Source: Caballeronia humi
GTDB lineage: Bacteria > Pseudomonadota > Gammaproteobacteria > Burkholderiales > Burkholderiaceae
NCBI RefSeq assembly: GCF_001544475.1
Contig: NZ_FCNW02000011.1
Location: 62,001 to 126,000 of the forward strand
Direction: 5' to 3'
DNA: 64,000 bases
Position 1 is the stretch's first letter. Every line of letters begins with the position of its first letter. The position numbers and the translations under genes are program-made. Shown here one piece after another: positions 9,366 through 20,762 of this stretch. The notes under the pieces were generated by a model that was not told where the DNA came from, made no database searches, and saw only the letters and a program-made list of their open reading frames with translations.

Positions 9366-9788
9366 GATCGGGTCCTCCCGGCCGTCGCGCGCGGCGACAG
9401 CCGATGACGGGGCGCTCGCGGGGGCATCGCCGGGAGTGGGGCGGGCCTGCGCTGCAGCGGGGAAATTTGAAGCCACGGAAGAAAGCGCATGTACGGCAGA
9501 AACGAGAGCACGCCGGCCGGTGACAAGCGAAACAATATCGGCGACGGAAACGTTTGCCGGGGAAGACGAGGCGTGAATGGGCGCCTGATTGCGCATGACC
9601 CGGTTCCTGAAGTTTCGGTTCGGCCAAATTAGGGCCGGGGACACGTCGTGTCAACGTGAATGCAGAAATATCACGTTTCCGAAAATGCGGGAACTAGGAA
9701 AAGAGGAGTTGACGGGAGGGTGAGAAACACGAAGCGCGCCGGACCTTGGGGCCTTCCGGCGCGCGTGCAACGTGCGTTGCGAAGAGGC
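9366..9788. other. 423-base intergenic region between DUF3300 and the response regulator
   Basis: It contains the terminator of the regulator pair (9734-9764) and the presumed promoter of the DUF3300-DUF2950 unit. The minus frame stays open through 9366-9644, but the encoded stretch is low-complexity and lacks family similarity. I see no RNA gene and no strong sigma-70 promoter here. Confidence 0.5.
9734..9764 (-). terminator. Terminator of the kinase/regulator operon
   Basis: A 10-bp perfect stem (GCGCGCCGGA at 9734-9743 with TCCGGCGCGC at 9755-9764) lies 25 bases past the response-regulator stop. The following minus-strand sequence (TTCGTGTTTCTC) is only partly U-rich. Confidence 0.7.
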
Positions 9789-10427
9789 TTACTGCTGCGG
9801 CTTGTTCGACAGCGCGAGTCTGAGAAGATCGGCGACGGTATTCACGCTCAGCTTCTCCATGATGTTCGCGCGATGCGCTTCCACGGTCTTGATGCTGATG
9901 CCGAGATCGTCGGCGATCTGCTTGTTCAGGCGCCCCGCGATGATCCGTTCGAGTACTTGATGCTCGCGCGCCGTCAGCTTGCCGAGACGCTCGGCGGCCG
10001 CGCGCTGCTGCTGGACGCTCGTGCTCTCGCTGCGCGCCTTCTCCAGCATGCGCTCCACGAGCTTGCGCAGTTCGGCTTCGTCGAACGGCTTTTCGATGAA
10101 GTCCATCGCGCCTTTTTTCATGGTCGAGACGGCCATCGGCACGTCGCCGTGACCCGTCACGAAGATGATCGGCAGCAGCGAATTTTCGGCGATCAGGCGT
10201 TCCTGCAATTCGAGGCCCGTCATGCCGGCCATGCGCACGTCGAGGATCAGGCACGAGATCGCGCCGGAATGCGCGATCGGCAGATAGGCGTCGAGATAGG
10301 TCTCCGCGCTCGCGAAACACTGCACGCGATAGCCATTGGCCTCGAGCAGCCAGCGCAAAGAATCGCGCACGGCCTCGTCATCGTCGACGACGAAGACGGT
10401 TTCCTGGGTGGTAACTGGACTGCTCAT
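9789..10427 (-). CDS. FixJ-family response regulator (receiver plus LuxR-type HTH)
   Basis: 212 residues. The N-terminal receiver has the acidic pocket DDD at about residues 15-17, phospho-acceptor Asp63 in LILDVRM, the switch Thr in VTGHGD and the KPF Lys. The C-terminal LuxR/FixJ helix-turn-helix reads LTAREHQVLERIIAG and IADDLGISIKTVEAHRANIM. Its ATG overlaps the stop of the upstream kinase gene by four bases (ATGA), so the two are translationally coupled and form a cognate pair. Targets are unknown. The DUF3300-DUF2950 unit immediately downstream is an obvious candidate by position only. Confidence 0.92.
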   Translation of the reverse strand: MSSPVTTQETVFVVDDDEAVRDSLRWLLEANGYRVQCFASAETYLDAYLPIAHSGAISCLILDVRMAGMTGLELQERLIAENSLLPIIFVTGHGDVPMAVSTMKKGAMDFIEKPFDEAELRKLVERMLEKARSESTSVQQQRAAAERLGKLTAREHQVLERIIAGRLNKQIADDLGISIKTVEAHRANIMEKLSVNTVADLLRLALSNKPQQ

Positions 10428-12952
10428 AGCTCTCCCGTAACGGTTTGTTGTCTGGTGTGTTCATCGAGAGCGTCCTGCCCGCCGTTGCTCGGGCTGTCGG
10501 ACTCTCCAATCGGCAGACTGCAGTGGAACGTGGCGCCCGTGATGTGGCCGTCGGATTCGACGTTATTGACCACCCACAGGCGCCCGCGATGCGATTCGAT
10601 GATCGAACGGCAAATGTTCAGCCCCATGCCCATGCCGTCGGACTTGGTGCTGTAGAACGGCTCGAAGAGGCGCTCGGCGGTGGCTTCGTCGACGCCTGGC
10701 CCCTGGTCCACGACGCTTACGCACACGAAGTTGCCGTCGGTGCGCTGCACGATCACGCGAATCACCGGATCGACGGCGTTCGGTTTCGCATCATGCATCG
10801 CTTCGGCCGCGTTTTTCAACAGGTTCACCAATACTTGCTCGATCAGCACCGGATCGACGTAGATCACGGGCATGCGCGAGCGTATTTCCGTCACGATGCG
10901 GATCTTGCGCTTCCGCGCCTCGATCTCGGCGAGACCAACCGCATCGGCGACGATATCGGCGACGCGCGATGCCTGGCGCTTCGGCTCGCTGCGCTTCACG
11001 AACTCGCGGATGCGCTTGATGATCATCCCGGCGCGCACGGCCTGCTGTGCGGTCTTCTCGAGCACGGGCAGCAGGTTTTCCTGCGTCATGCGGCCCGATT
11101 TCACCATCGCGACGCAGCCCGAGCAGTAGTTGTTGATCGCGGCGAGCGGCTGGTTCAGCTCGTGCGCGAGCGACGACGCCATTTCGCCCATCGTCATCAG
11201 CCGGCTCGTGAACTGGAGCTTTTCTTCCTGCTGATGCGCGAGTTCCTGCGCCTGCTTGCGCTGCGTGATGTCGGTCGCGATCTGCATCTGCGCGAGATGG
11301 CCGTCGACCCATTGGATGTACTGGCGCCGCACTTCGAACCACTTCTGGATACCGTCGACATAGACTTCCTGCGCGTCCGCCGAGCTCTCCGTGAGCGCGG
11401 TGGCGGGCAGGCCCGCATAGGTATCCACCATGTCGATGGTGTCCGACGATGTCTGTGCGCCGTCGAACCCCGCGCCCGCGAGTTGCAGGTGACCGTCCGG
11501 ACGGATGCCGAACAGATGCCGGTAATAGCGGTTCGCAAAGAGCAATTCGGCTTCGTCGGCGGCGAGCACGGAGACGGCGGCATCAAGGCTTTCGAGGACG
11601 GTCGTGAAGCGCTCGTGCGCGGCGGCGAGTTCTTCGCGGGCGCGTTTCGGCTCGGTGATGTCCGTCATCGACGACATCCAGCCGGTCTGCCTCCCCGAGC
11701 TGTCGATCAGCGGCGACACGTAGAGCCGCGCGTGGAAGAACGAGCCGTCCTTGCGGCGCACGCGCAGTTCGAAGCCGGACGAGGGCGCCTTGCCGCGCAG
11801 CGTCATGTCGAGCTGGCGCTGCATTTCGGGATACGCGTCGCGCGGCCAGTACGGAAACGGCTTCGTTTTGCCGACGAGGTCGTTTTCGTCCCAGCCGGTC
11901 ATCCGGCAGAACGCGGGATTCACGTGCGTGATGCGGCCGTGCATGTCGAGCACGCGCATGCCGATCAGCACCGAGTTTTCCATCGCGCGGCGGAAAAACG
12001 CTTCGGCGTAGAGCGCCTGCTGCGCCTCGAAACGCTGCCGGGTGTGTTTCCAGAGGCTCCACAGGCTCCACAGCACGAAGCACGACAGGCCCGCGACGAG
12101 CCACACGAGCGTGTTGTTCGTGAAATTCGTGAGCTGCGGGTACGAATACACGCGCACCGAAACGCCTTGTCCCGGCGGGTCGAGTGGCAGGTCGTAGAAC
12201 ATGTCGCGCGGCAGGCGCGGACGGCTCGACGTGGTGGCGAGTTCGCGATTGTTGAGATCGGTGATCGAAATCTTGTACTTCGCCGACAGCTCACTTGGGA
12301 TGTCGTGCTTCAGGATTCCTTCGATCGAAAATACCGCCGCGATCGATCCGAGGAATTCGCGGTCGCGAAAAACCGGCGTCTGCAGCGTGATGTAGCCGTT
12401 GCCGAGATCGTCGTAGAGAAGGGGGGAATAGACCTGGCGGCGGGTCGTGCGCGCTTCGTCGAAGGCGGCCTGGACGGCTTCGTCCATCTGCGTTTCGTTC
12501 GGCTTGGCGAGGCGCGAACCCAGCACCGGCAAAGGCGTGCTGGGCCAGCGCGGCTTGTGCTCGCTCGTGTACCAGTTCATGTACAGGATCTCGGGATGAC
12601 CCTGCATGATGTCGGTGGAGGAGGTCTGGAAAGTCTGCGGATCACCGTGTCCGGTGGCGATGTCGCGAGCGAGCGCCTGAATTTGTTCTTGCGCTCCCGT
12701 CATGGAAAGACGAATCTGCTGCTGGGCCCACGCGACGTTTCTGTAAAGCGTGTCTTCCTGTTGCTGCTGCTCGCGCCGATTGAGACTCCACAAGATCAGG
12801 CTCATGACGATCAGAAAGACCAGGATCGAAATGAGCGGCGTGAGTAAATAGGAGTTCGACCACCACGGTCCGTGGTGCCAGCGGGACGGCGACGAGTCTG
12901 TCGGCTTGCGCGACGACTTCGCCGAACGTGCGAAAAGCCGATCGGTCAACAT
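10424..12952 (-). CDS. Membrane PAS-domain sensor histidine kinase (FixL/DctB-like)
   Basis: 842 residues. A transmembrane segment at about 36-56, a periplasmic sensor region of about 220 residues and a second membrane segment at about 280-300 are followed by two PAS domains (about 320-430 and 445-565). The histidine box HELNQPLAAI has its His near residue 597, and an HATPase domain follows (VLVNLLKNAAEA, DQGPGV, GMGLNICRSII). The HELNQPL box is typical of FixL/DctB-class kinases. The first PAS carries a PFPYWP segment and not the FixL haem pocket, so direct oxygen sensing is unlikely. The signal is probably external. It is coupled to the regulator gene downstream. Confidence 0.9.
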   Translation of the reverse strand: MLTDRLFARSAKSSRKPTDSSPSRWHHGPWWSNSYLLTPLISILVFLIVMSLILWSLNRREQQQQEDTLYRNVAWAQQQIRLSMTGAQEQIQALARDIATGHGDPQTFQTSSTDIMQGHPEILYMNWYTSEHKPRWPSTPLPVLGSRLAKPNETQMDEAVQAAFDEARTTRRQVYSPLLYDDLGNGYITLQTPVFRDREFLGSIAAVFSIEGILKHDIPSELSAKYKISITDLNNRELATTSSRPRLPRDMFYDLPLDPPGQGVSVRVYSYPQLTNFTNNTLVWLVAGLSCFVLWSLWSLWKHTRQRFEAQQALYAEAFFRRAMENSVLIGMRVLDMHGRITHVNPAFCRMTGWDENDLVGKTKPFPYWPRDAYPEMQRQLDMTLRGKAPSSGFELRVRRKDGSFFHARLYVSPLIDSSGRQTGWMSSMTDITEPKRAREELAAAHERFTTVLESLDAAVSVLAADEAELLFANRYYRHLFGIRPDGHLQLAGAGFDGAQTSSDTIDMVDTYAGLPATALTESSADAQEVYVDGIQKWFEVRRQYIQWVDGHLAQMQIATDITQRKQAQELAHQQEEKLQFTSRLMTMGEMASSLAHELNQPLAAINNYCSGCVAMVKSGRMTQENLLPVLEKTAQQAVRAGMIIKRIREFVKRSEPKRQASRVADIVADAVGLAEIEARKRKIRIVTEIRSRMPVIYVDPVLIEQVLVNLLKNAAEAMHDAKPNAVDPVIRVIVQRTDGNFVCVSVVDQGPGVDEATAERLFEPFYSTKSDGMGMGLNICRSIIESHRGRLWVVNNVESDGHITGATFHCSLPIGESDSPSNGGQDALDEHTRQQTVTGEL

Positions 12953-13120
12953 GGCGGCAATTGTAACGCAGCGTTTGATTGTTAAATGGCGTAAAAAGAC
13001 AGGAAACAGCCTTCAAATGGTCGCAAGGGAGCGAAACGTCTACCGAAAAAGTCTTGTCGGACGGTGCGCCGCAGCAATTTTTCGTATTATGAGATTCAAT
13101 ATCGTGATTTGAAAAATTCC

Positions 13121-13150
13121 TTGCGTGATGGTCCGGACCCTCATTAGAAT
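13121..13150 (+). promoter_or_regulatory. Candidate aceE promoter with a palindromic operator in its spacer
   Basis: A -35-like TTGCGT (13121-13126) and -10-like TAGAAT (13145-13150) are 18 bases apart. The spacer is occupied by TGATGGTCC-GGACCCTCA (13126-13143), an 18-base inverted repeat with one mismatch. The GGTCC/GGACC centre recalls GntR-type PdhR operators, so repression by a pyruvate-responsive regulator is a reasonable inference. No regulator gene is nearby. Confidence 0.5.
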
Positions 13151-13223
13151 TGCCGCACGCGGCCGGCGCCGTATTGGCGCGTGATGTCAGTTCATAGAGC
13201 GTTCCTCAAATCAGGAGACGAGC

Positions 13224-15920
<2,697 letters not shown>

Positions 15921-15943
15921 AGGCATCGCCCCCGAGCGTTGTG

Positions 15944-15978
15944 ACGGCGCGCCGCTTCGAAGCGAAGCGGCGCGCCGT
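15944..15978 (+). repeat. Perfect 16-bp inverted repeat between aceE and aceF
   Basis: ACGGCGCGCCGCTTCG (15944-15959) and its exact reverse complement (15963-15978) flank a three-base loop. There is no U-tract, so it is not a standard terminator. It ends about 20 bases before the aceF start and is likely to form in the polycistronic mRNA, where it could stabilise or separate the aceE and aceF messages. Confidence 0.75.
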
Positions 15979-15999
15979 GCAACTCAGGAGACACTAATA

Positions 16000-17655
16000 A
16001 TGAGTCAAGCGATCGAAATCAAAGTGCCGGACATCGGCGATTTCTCCGATATCCCGGTCATCGAAATCCATGTGAAGGCGGGTGACACCGTCGAGAAGGA
16101 GCAGTCGCTCGTCACGCTCGAATCCGATAAAGCCACGATGGACGTGCCCAGTTCAGCCGCTGGCACCGTCAAGGAAGTGAAGGTCAAGATTGGCGACAAC
16201 GTGTCGGAAGGCACGCTGATCGTCGTGCTGGAAGGCGGCGCGAACGCGGGGTCTTCCGCGGCGGCGCCGGCCGCTGCACCCGCCAAGGCCGATGCGGCGC
16301 CTGCTGCTGCTCCGGCTGCTGCGGCCCCCGCGTCGGGCGGCGGCACGATCGACGTGAAAGTGCCGGACATCGGCGATTTCACGGACATTCCGGTCATCGA
16401 GATCGGCGTGAAGGTCGGCGACAAGGTCGAAAAAGAGCAGTCGCTCATCACGCTCGAATCCGACAAGGCGACGATGGACGTGCCATCGCCCGCTGCCGGC
16501 ACGGTCAAGGAACTGAAGGTCAAGCTCGGCGACACGGTCTCCGAGGGCACGCTGATCGTCGTGCTGGAAGGCGGCGGCGGTGCTGCTGCCGCGCCGGCCG
16601 CACCGGCCGCGAAGCAGGAGGAGCCGAAAACCGTTCCGTCCGATGCGCCCGCGAAGCCCGCCGCGCAGAAGGAAGCGCCGTCCGCGCTCGCTCAAGCGCC
16701 CGCAATGCCTGCCGGCGACGGCACGCACACGTCGAGCCACGCGTCGCCGTCGGTGCGCAAGTTCGCGCGCGAACTGGGCGTCGACGTGTCGCGCGTCACG
16801 GGTTCGGGTCCGAAGGGACGCATCACGCAAGGCGACATCACCGCGTTCGTCAAGGGCGTGATGTCCGGTCAGGGCAAGGCGCCGGCGGCGGCTGCCGCAC
16901 CGGCTGGCGGTGGCGGCGGCGAGTTGGGCCTGCTGCCGTGGCCGAAGGTCGACTTCACGAAGTTCGGTCCGGTCGAGCCGAAGCCGCTTTCGCGCATCAA
17001 GAAGATTTCGGGCGCGAACCTGCATCGCAACTGGGTCATGATCCCGCACGTCACGAACAACGACGAAGCGGACATCACCGAGCTGGAAGCGCTGCGCGTG
17101 AAGCTGAACAAGGAAAACGAGAAGGCCGGCATCAAGATCACGATGCTCGCGTTCGTCATCAAGGCGGTCGTGTCGGCGCTCAAGAAGTTCCCGACGTTCA
17201 ACGCGAGCCTCGACGGCGACAACCTCGTGTTCAAGCAGTACTACAACGTTGGTTTCGCCGCCGATACGCCGAATGGCCTGATGGTCCCGGTCATTCGCGA
17301 TTGCGACAAGAAGGGCCTGCTCGACATCGCCAAGGAAATGGCGGACCTGTCGAAGGCGGCACGCGACGGCAAGCTGAAGCCCGACCAGATGCAAGGCGGA
17401 TGCTTCTCGATTTCGTCGCTCGGCGGGATCGGCGGGACGAACTTCACGCCGATCATCAACGCGCCGGAAGTCGCGATTCTCGGGTTGTCGCGGGGCGCCA
17501 TGAAGCCCGTCTGGGACGGCAAGCAGTTCGTGCCGCGCCTGACGCTGCCGCTTTCCCTCTCCTATGACCATCGCGTCATCGACGGGGCGGAAGCTGCGCG
17601 CTTCAATGCGTATTTGTCGGGGATTCTGGCGGATTTCCGTCGGGTGATTCTTTGA
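16000..17655 (+). CDS. aceF: Dihydrolipoamide acetyltransferase, E2 of pyruvate dehydrogenase
   Basis: Forms the core of the complex and transfers the acetyl group from lipoamide to CoA. The 551 residues hold two lipoyl domains with ESDKATMD lipoylation motifs at Lys44 and Lys156, joined by Ala/Pro-rich linkers. A peripheral-subunit-binding domain follows (SPSVRKFARELGVDVSRVTG). The catalytic domain ends with LSYDHRVIDG, the catalytic His near residue 524. AGGAGACACTAATA precedes the ATG. The first lipoyl domain is nearly identical in DNA to the second lipoyl domain of lpdA downstream. Confidence 0.97.
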   Translation: MSQAIEIKVPDIGDFSDIPVIEIHVKAGDTVEKEQSLVTLESDKATMDVPSSAAGTVKEVKVKIGDNVSEGTLIVVLEGGANAGSSAAAPAAAPAKADAAPAAAPAAAAPASGGGTIDVKVPDIGDFTDIPVIEIGVKVGDKVEKEQSLITLESDKATMDVPSPAAGTVKELKVKLGDTVSEGTLIVVLEGGGGAAAAPAAPAAKQEEPKTVPSDAPAKPAAQKEAPSALAQAPAMPAGDGTHTSSHASPSVRKFARELGVDVSRVTGSGPKGRITQGDITAFVKGVMSGQGKAPAAAAAPAGGGGGELGLLPWPKVDFTKFGPVEPKPLSRIKKISGANLHRNWVMIPHVTNNDEADITELEALRVKLNKENEKAGIKITMLAFVIKAVVSALKKFPTFNASLDGDNLVFKQYYNVGFAADTPNGLMVPVIRDCDKKGLLDIAKEMADLSKAARDGKLKPDQMQGGCFSISSLGGIGGTNFTPIINAPEVAILGLSRGAMKPVWDGKQFVPRLTLPLSLSYDHRVIDGAEAARFNAYLSGILADFRRVIL

Positions 17656-17734
17656 TTTTTTCGCCTTGGCTGGCTGCTTCGGCGGCCAGCAACGCGTGTC
17701 ATTGAACTTGCATTCGCGCCGGTCTTTCAACGTT

Positions 17735-17803
17735 AGCCCTCGTGCGGGGCGGCACTTGCTTTTTTTGGCCTACGGCCAGGGAAGGTGAGCAAAGAACGGC
17801 GCG
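17735..17803. repeat. Degenerate Burkholderiaceae-type intergenic repeat between aceF and lpdA
   Basis: The spacer carries GGGGCGGCACTTGC, then a T run, GGCCTACGGCC and GGTGAGCAAAGAACGG. From memory this resembles a dispersed imperfect palindrome common between genes in Paraburkholderia and relatives (GGGGCGGCACTT... then ...AAAGTAAGCAAAGAA). The arms can pair around the GGCCTACGGCC centre. The identification needs a whole-genome copy search. Confidence 0.5.
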
Positions 17804-17872
17804 TCTGCCGACGGCAGAACCGATCGCTTCGTTTGGCCTTCGGTTCTCTCCGCTTCATTCTTAGGGGACAAC

Positions 17873-19942
17873 ATGAGTCTCGTCGAACTAAAAGTACCCG
17901 ATATCGGCGACTTCACTGACGTCGATGTCATCGAAGTCAATATCAAAGCCGGCGACGCCATCGAAAAAGAACAAGGCGTCATCACCCTCGAAACCGACAA
18001 GGCCACGATGGAAGTGCCCGCCGACGTTGCAGGCACCATCAAGGAAGTGAAGGTCAAAGCGGGTGACAAAGTATCGCAGGGTTCGGTCATCGCGATGATC
18101 GAGACCGAAGGCGCCGGCGCCGCCGCGCCCGCTCCGAAGGCCGAAGCGCCCAAGGAAGCACCCGCCGCGAAGCCCGCTGGCGGTGGTGGCACGCAGGACG
18201 TGAAGGTGCCGGACATCGGCGATTTCTCCGATATCCCGGTCATCGAAATCCACGTGAAGCCGGGTGACACCGTCGAGAAAGAGCAGTCGCTCGTCACGCT
18301 CGAATCCGACAAGGCCACGATGGACGTGCCGTCGCCTGCGGCCGGCACCGTCAAGGAACTGAAGGTCAAGATCGGCGACAACGTGTCGGAAGGCGTCGTC
18401 ATCCTGACGCTCGAAGGCGCGGGCGGCGGCGCAGCACCGGCTGCCGAAGCCAAACCGCAACAGGCCGCGCCGCAAGCGGCAGCCGCGCCGGCTGCTCCTG
18501 CCCCGAAGGCCGGCAGCTACTCGGGCGCAGCTGACTTCGAATGCGACATGCTCGTGCTCGGCGCGGGCCCCGGCGGCTATTCCGCCGCGTTCCGCTCGGC
18601 CGACCTTGGCATGAAGACCGTGCTCGTGGAACGCTACGCGACGCTCGGCGGCGTGTGTCTGAACGTCGGCTGTATTCCGTCGAAGGCGTTGCTGCATACG
18701 GCGCTCGTGCTCGATGAAGCGAAAGCGCTCGAACACCACGGCATCACGTTCGGCGCGCCGTCGGTCGATCTCGACAAGCTGCGCGGCTTCAAGGAAGGCG
18801 TCGTCAAGAAGCTGACCGGCGGCCTGGCCGGCATGGCGAAGGCGCGCAAGGTGCAGGTGGTCAACGGCGTCGGTACGTTCGTCGATCCGAATCACCTGGA
18901 AGTCGCCACCGCCGATGGCAAGAAAGTCGTGAAGTTCGCGAAAGCCATCATCGCGGCGGGGTCGCAGGCGGTAAAGCTGCCGTTCATGCCGGAAGACCCG
19001 CGCGTCGTCGATTCGACCGGCGCGCTCGAACTGCGCCAGATTCCGAAGCGCATGCTCGTGATCGGCGGCGGCATTATCGGTCTCGAAATGGCGACGGTGT
19101 ACGCGGCGCTCGGCTCGCAGATCGATGTGGTCGAAATGCTCGACGGCTTGATGACGGGCGCCGACCGCGATCTCGTGAAGGTTTGGGAGAAGTACAACGC
19201 GAAGCGCTTCGCGAACGTCATGCTCAAGACCAAGACGACCAAGGCCGAAGCCAAGGACGACGGCATCTACGTGTCGTTCGAAGGCGAGAAGGCACCGGCC
19301 GAAGCGCAGCGCTACGACCTCGTGCTCGTCGCGGTTGGACGCAGCCCGAACGGCGGCAAGATCGGCGCGGACAAGGCGGGCGTCGCGGTGACGGAGCGCG
19401 GGTTCATCAACGTCGACAAGCAGTTGCGCACCAACGTGCCGCACATCTTCGCGATCGGCGATCTCGTCGGCCAGCCGATGCTCGCGCACAAGGCCGTGCA
19501 CGAGGCGCACGTCGCGGCTGAAGCGGCGCACGGCGAGAAGGCGTATTTCGATGCGATCCAGATTCCGTCGGTGGCCTACACCGATCCGGAAGTGGCCTGG
19601 GCCGGCAAGACCGAAGACGAGTGCAAGGCGCAGGGCATCAAGTATGGCAAGGCAGTGTTCCCGTGGGCCGCATCGGGTCGCGCGATCGCCAACGGCCGCG
19701 ATGAAGGCTTCACCAAGCTGATCTTCGACGAAGCGACGCATCGCGTGATCGGCGGCGGGATCGTCGGGTTGAACGCGGGCGATCTGATCAGCGAAGTGTG
19801 TCTCGCGGTCGAAATGGGCGCGGACGCGACGGACATCGGCAAGACGATCCACCCGCATCCGACGCTCGGCGAATCGATCGGCATGGCTGCGGAGCTGTAC
19901 GAAGGCGTTTGTACCGACCTGCCGCCGCAGAAAAAGAAGTAA
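17873..19942 (+). CDS. lpdA: Dihydrolipoamide dehydrogenase (E3) with two N-terminal lipoyl domains
   Basis: FAD flavoprotein that reoxidises the lipoyl arms of the complex with NAD. At 689 residues it is about 100 longer than the single-lipoyl E3 usual in betaproteobacteria. The first lipoyl domain has its Lys at 43 (ETDKATMEV) and the second at 147 (ESDKATMDV), each followed by an Ala/Pro linker. The E3 core follows: FAD motif LGAGPGGYSAAF, redox disulfide GGVCLNVGCIPSK, NAD motif VIGGGIIGLEMA and the HPHPT catalytic His near the C-terminus. It lies 217 bases after aceF, the widest spacer in the operon. The extra domain looks copied from aceF. Confidence 0.96.
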   Translation: MSLVELKVPDIGDFTDVDVIEVNIKAGDAIEKEQGVITLETDKATMEVPADVAGTIKEVKVKAGDKVSQGSVIAMIETEGAGAAAPAPKAEAPKEAPAAKPAGGGGTQDVKVPDIGDFSDIPVIEIHVKPGDTVEKEQSLVTLESDKATMDVPSPAAGTVKELKVKIGDNVSEGVVILTLEGAGGGAAPAAEAKPQQAAPQAAAAPAAPAPKAGSYSGAADFECDMLVLGAGPGGYSAAFRSADLGMKTVLVERYATLGGVCLNVGCIPSKALLHTALVLDEAKALEHHGITFGAPSVDLDKLRGFKEGVVKKLTGGLAGMAKARKVQVVNGVGTFVDPNHLEVATADGKKVVKFAKAIIAAGSQAVKLPFMPEDPRVVDSTGALELRQIPKRMLVIGGGIIGLEMATVYAALGSQIDVVEMLDGLMTGADRDLVKVWEKYNAKRFANVMLKTKTTKAEAKDDGIYVSFEGEKAPAEAQRYDLVLVAVGRSPNGGKIGADKAGVAVTERGFINVDKQLRTNVPHIFAIGDLVGQPMLAHKAVHEAHVAAEAAHGEKAYFDAIQIPSVAYTDPEVAWAGKTEDECKAQGIKYGKAVFPWAASGRAIANGRDEGFTKLIFDEATHRVIGGGIVGLNAGDLISEVCLAVEMGADATDIGKTIHPHPTLGESIGMAAELYEGVCTDLPPQKKK

Positions 19943-19961
19943 GGTTTCGGCGCGGCAACGC

Positions 19962-20000
19962 AAAAACGGCGCACCTTTTAGGGGGTGCGCCGTTTTTTTA
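19962..20000 (+). terminator. Terminator of the pdh operon
   Basis: A 14-bp stem (AAAAACGGCGCACC at 19962-19975 with GGTGCGCCGTTTTT at 19984-19997) ends in a T run, 20 bases after the lpdA stop. The A-run on its left arm means it can also act on transcripts from the phasin side. Confidence 0.9.
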
Positions 20001-20026
20001 TCGCATGAAGCGAAGTCCGAAGACAC

Positions 20027-20055
20027 AAAAAAACCGGCCGAAGCCGGTTTTTCTG
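20027..20055 (-). terminator. Terminator of the phasin gene
   Basis: AAACCGGC-CGAA-GCCGGTTT (20031-20050), an 8-bp stem with a stable tetraloop, has A-runs on the left and T-runs on the right. It is therefore bidirectional, lying 18 bases past the phaP stop on the minus strand. Confidence 0.85.
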
Positions 20056-20072
20056 AGATTCAGGCAAATACC

Positions 20073-20648
20073 TTAGGCAACCGACTTCTTGGCGGTGCGG
20101 GTAGCTTGCTCGGTCGCTTGCGTAGCGGCCTTCGTGGCGGCCGTAGCGGCTGCGTTGAAGTTGCTTTCAGCGATTTCAACAGCTTGCTTCGTTGCCTTGT
20201 GAACCGTTTCGTACGTGGTGTTGGCGGCGGTGATTGCCGACTTCATCACGGCGACAGCCGTTTCCGAGCCTGCCGGTGCGTTCTTCGCGACGTTGTCGAC
20301 GAGCGTTTGCACCTTGCGGTTTTGCTCTTCGTATTGCGCTTCAGCGACACGGGCGAATTCAGCTTGCGTGGCCGATGCGATTTCATACAGGTGACGGCCA
20401 TACGAGAGAACCTTCTCGGCGACCGGCTGCGTCAGGCTGGCTTGCAGCGACAGCAGTTCTTGCGCGTCCTTGACCGACAGGGCGCGTTGCGTGTTTTCCT
20501 GGCTTTCTGCCAGCGTCGACTTCACGACTTGCAGGTTCAGTTCGACCAGCTTTTCGATGCCTTCGAATGCCTTGTTCGTCAGGCCGAAGAGCGTGTCGAA
20601 TTGAGCTTTTTGTGCGGCGGCGATTTGTTCGGGGGTCAACAGGGTCAT
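20073..20648 (-). CDS. phaP: Phasin family protein (polyhydroxyalkanoate granule-associated)
   Basis: A 191-residue, largely helical, Ala/Gln/Thr-rich protein with no Cys. Phasins coat polyhydroxybutyrate granules and control their size and number. The N-terminus ([20 protein letters not shown], then [19 protein letters not shown]) is the typical phasin_2 pattern. The C-terminus is a Lys/Ala/Thr-rich tail of the kind seen in Burkholderia and Cupriavidus phasins. AGGAGTGTGAT precedes the ATG. A strong promoter lies about 120-140 bases upstream, as expected for an abundant protein. No pha synthesis genes are in the window. Confidence 0.9.
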   Translation of the reverse strand: MTLLTPEQIAAAQKAQFDTLFGLTNKAFEGIEKLVELNLQVVKSTLAESQENTQRALSVKDAQELLSLQASLTQPVAEKVLSYGRHLYEIASATQAEFARVAEAQYEEQNRKVQTLVDNVAKNAPAGSETAVAVMKSAITAANTTYETVHKATKQAVEIAESNFNAAATAATKAATQATEQATRTAKKSVA

Positions 20649-20762
20649 ATCACACTCCTGAAATTCGACCCAGCAGCGCGCGGGTCGTGGTTTTGTGACG
20701 GATGCCGGAAATCCGGCTACCGGATGAAGCTAGTGCGATTGGTGCGTCGCAACATGAAGCTT

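Noticed and set aside
9366..9644. N-terminal extension of the DUF3300 protein from an ATG at 9596
   Set aside because: The extension is low-complexity, would bury the signal peptide, and GGAGGA marks the GTG at 9365.
10445..12847. 800-residue open frame on the plus strand opposite the sensor kinase
   Set aside because: It is antisense to a clear kinase with all motifs. Its Arg/His/Val-rich translation is typical of shadow frames in high-GC DNA.
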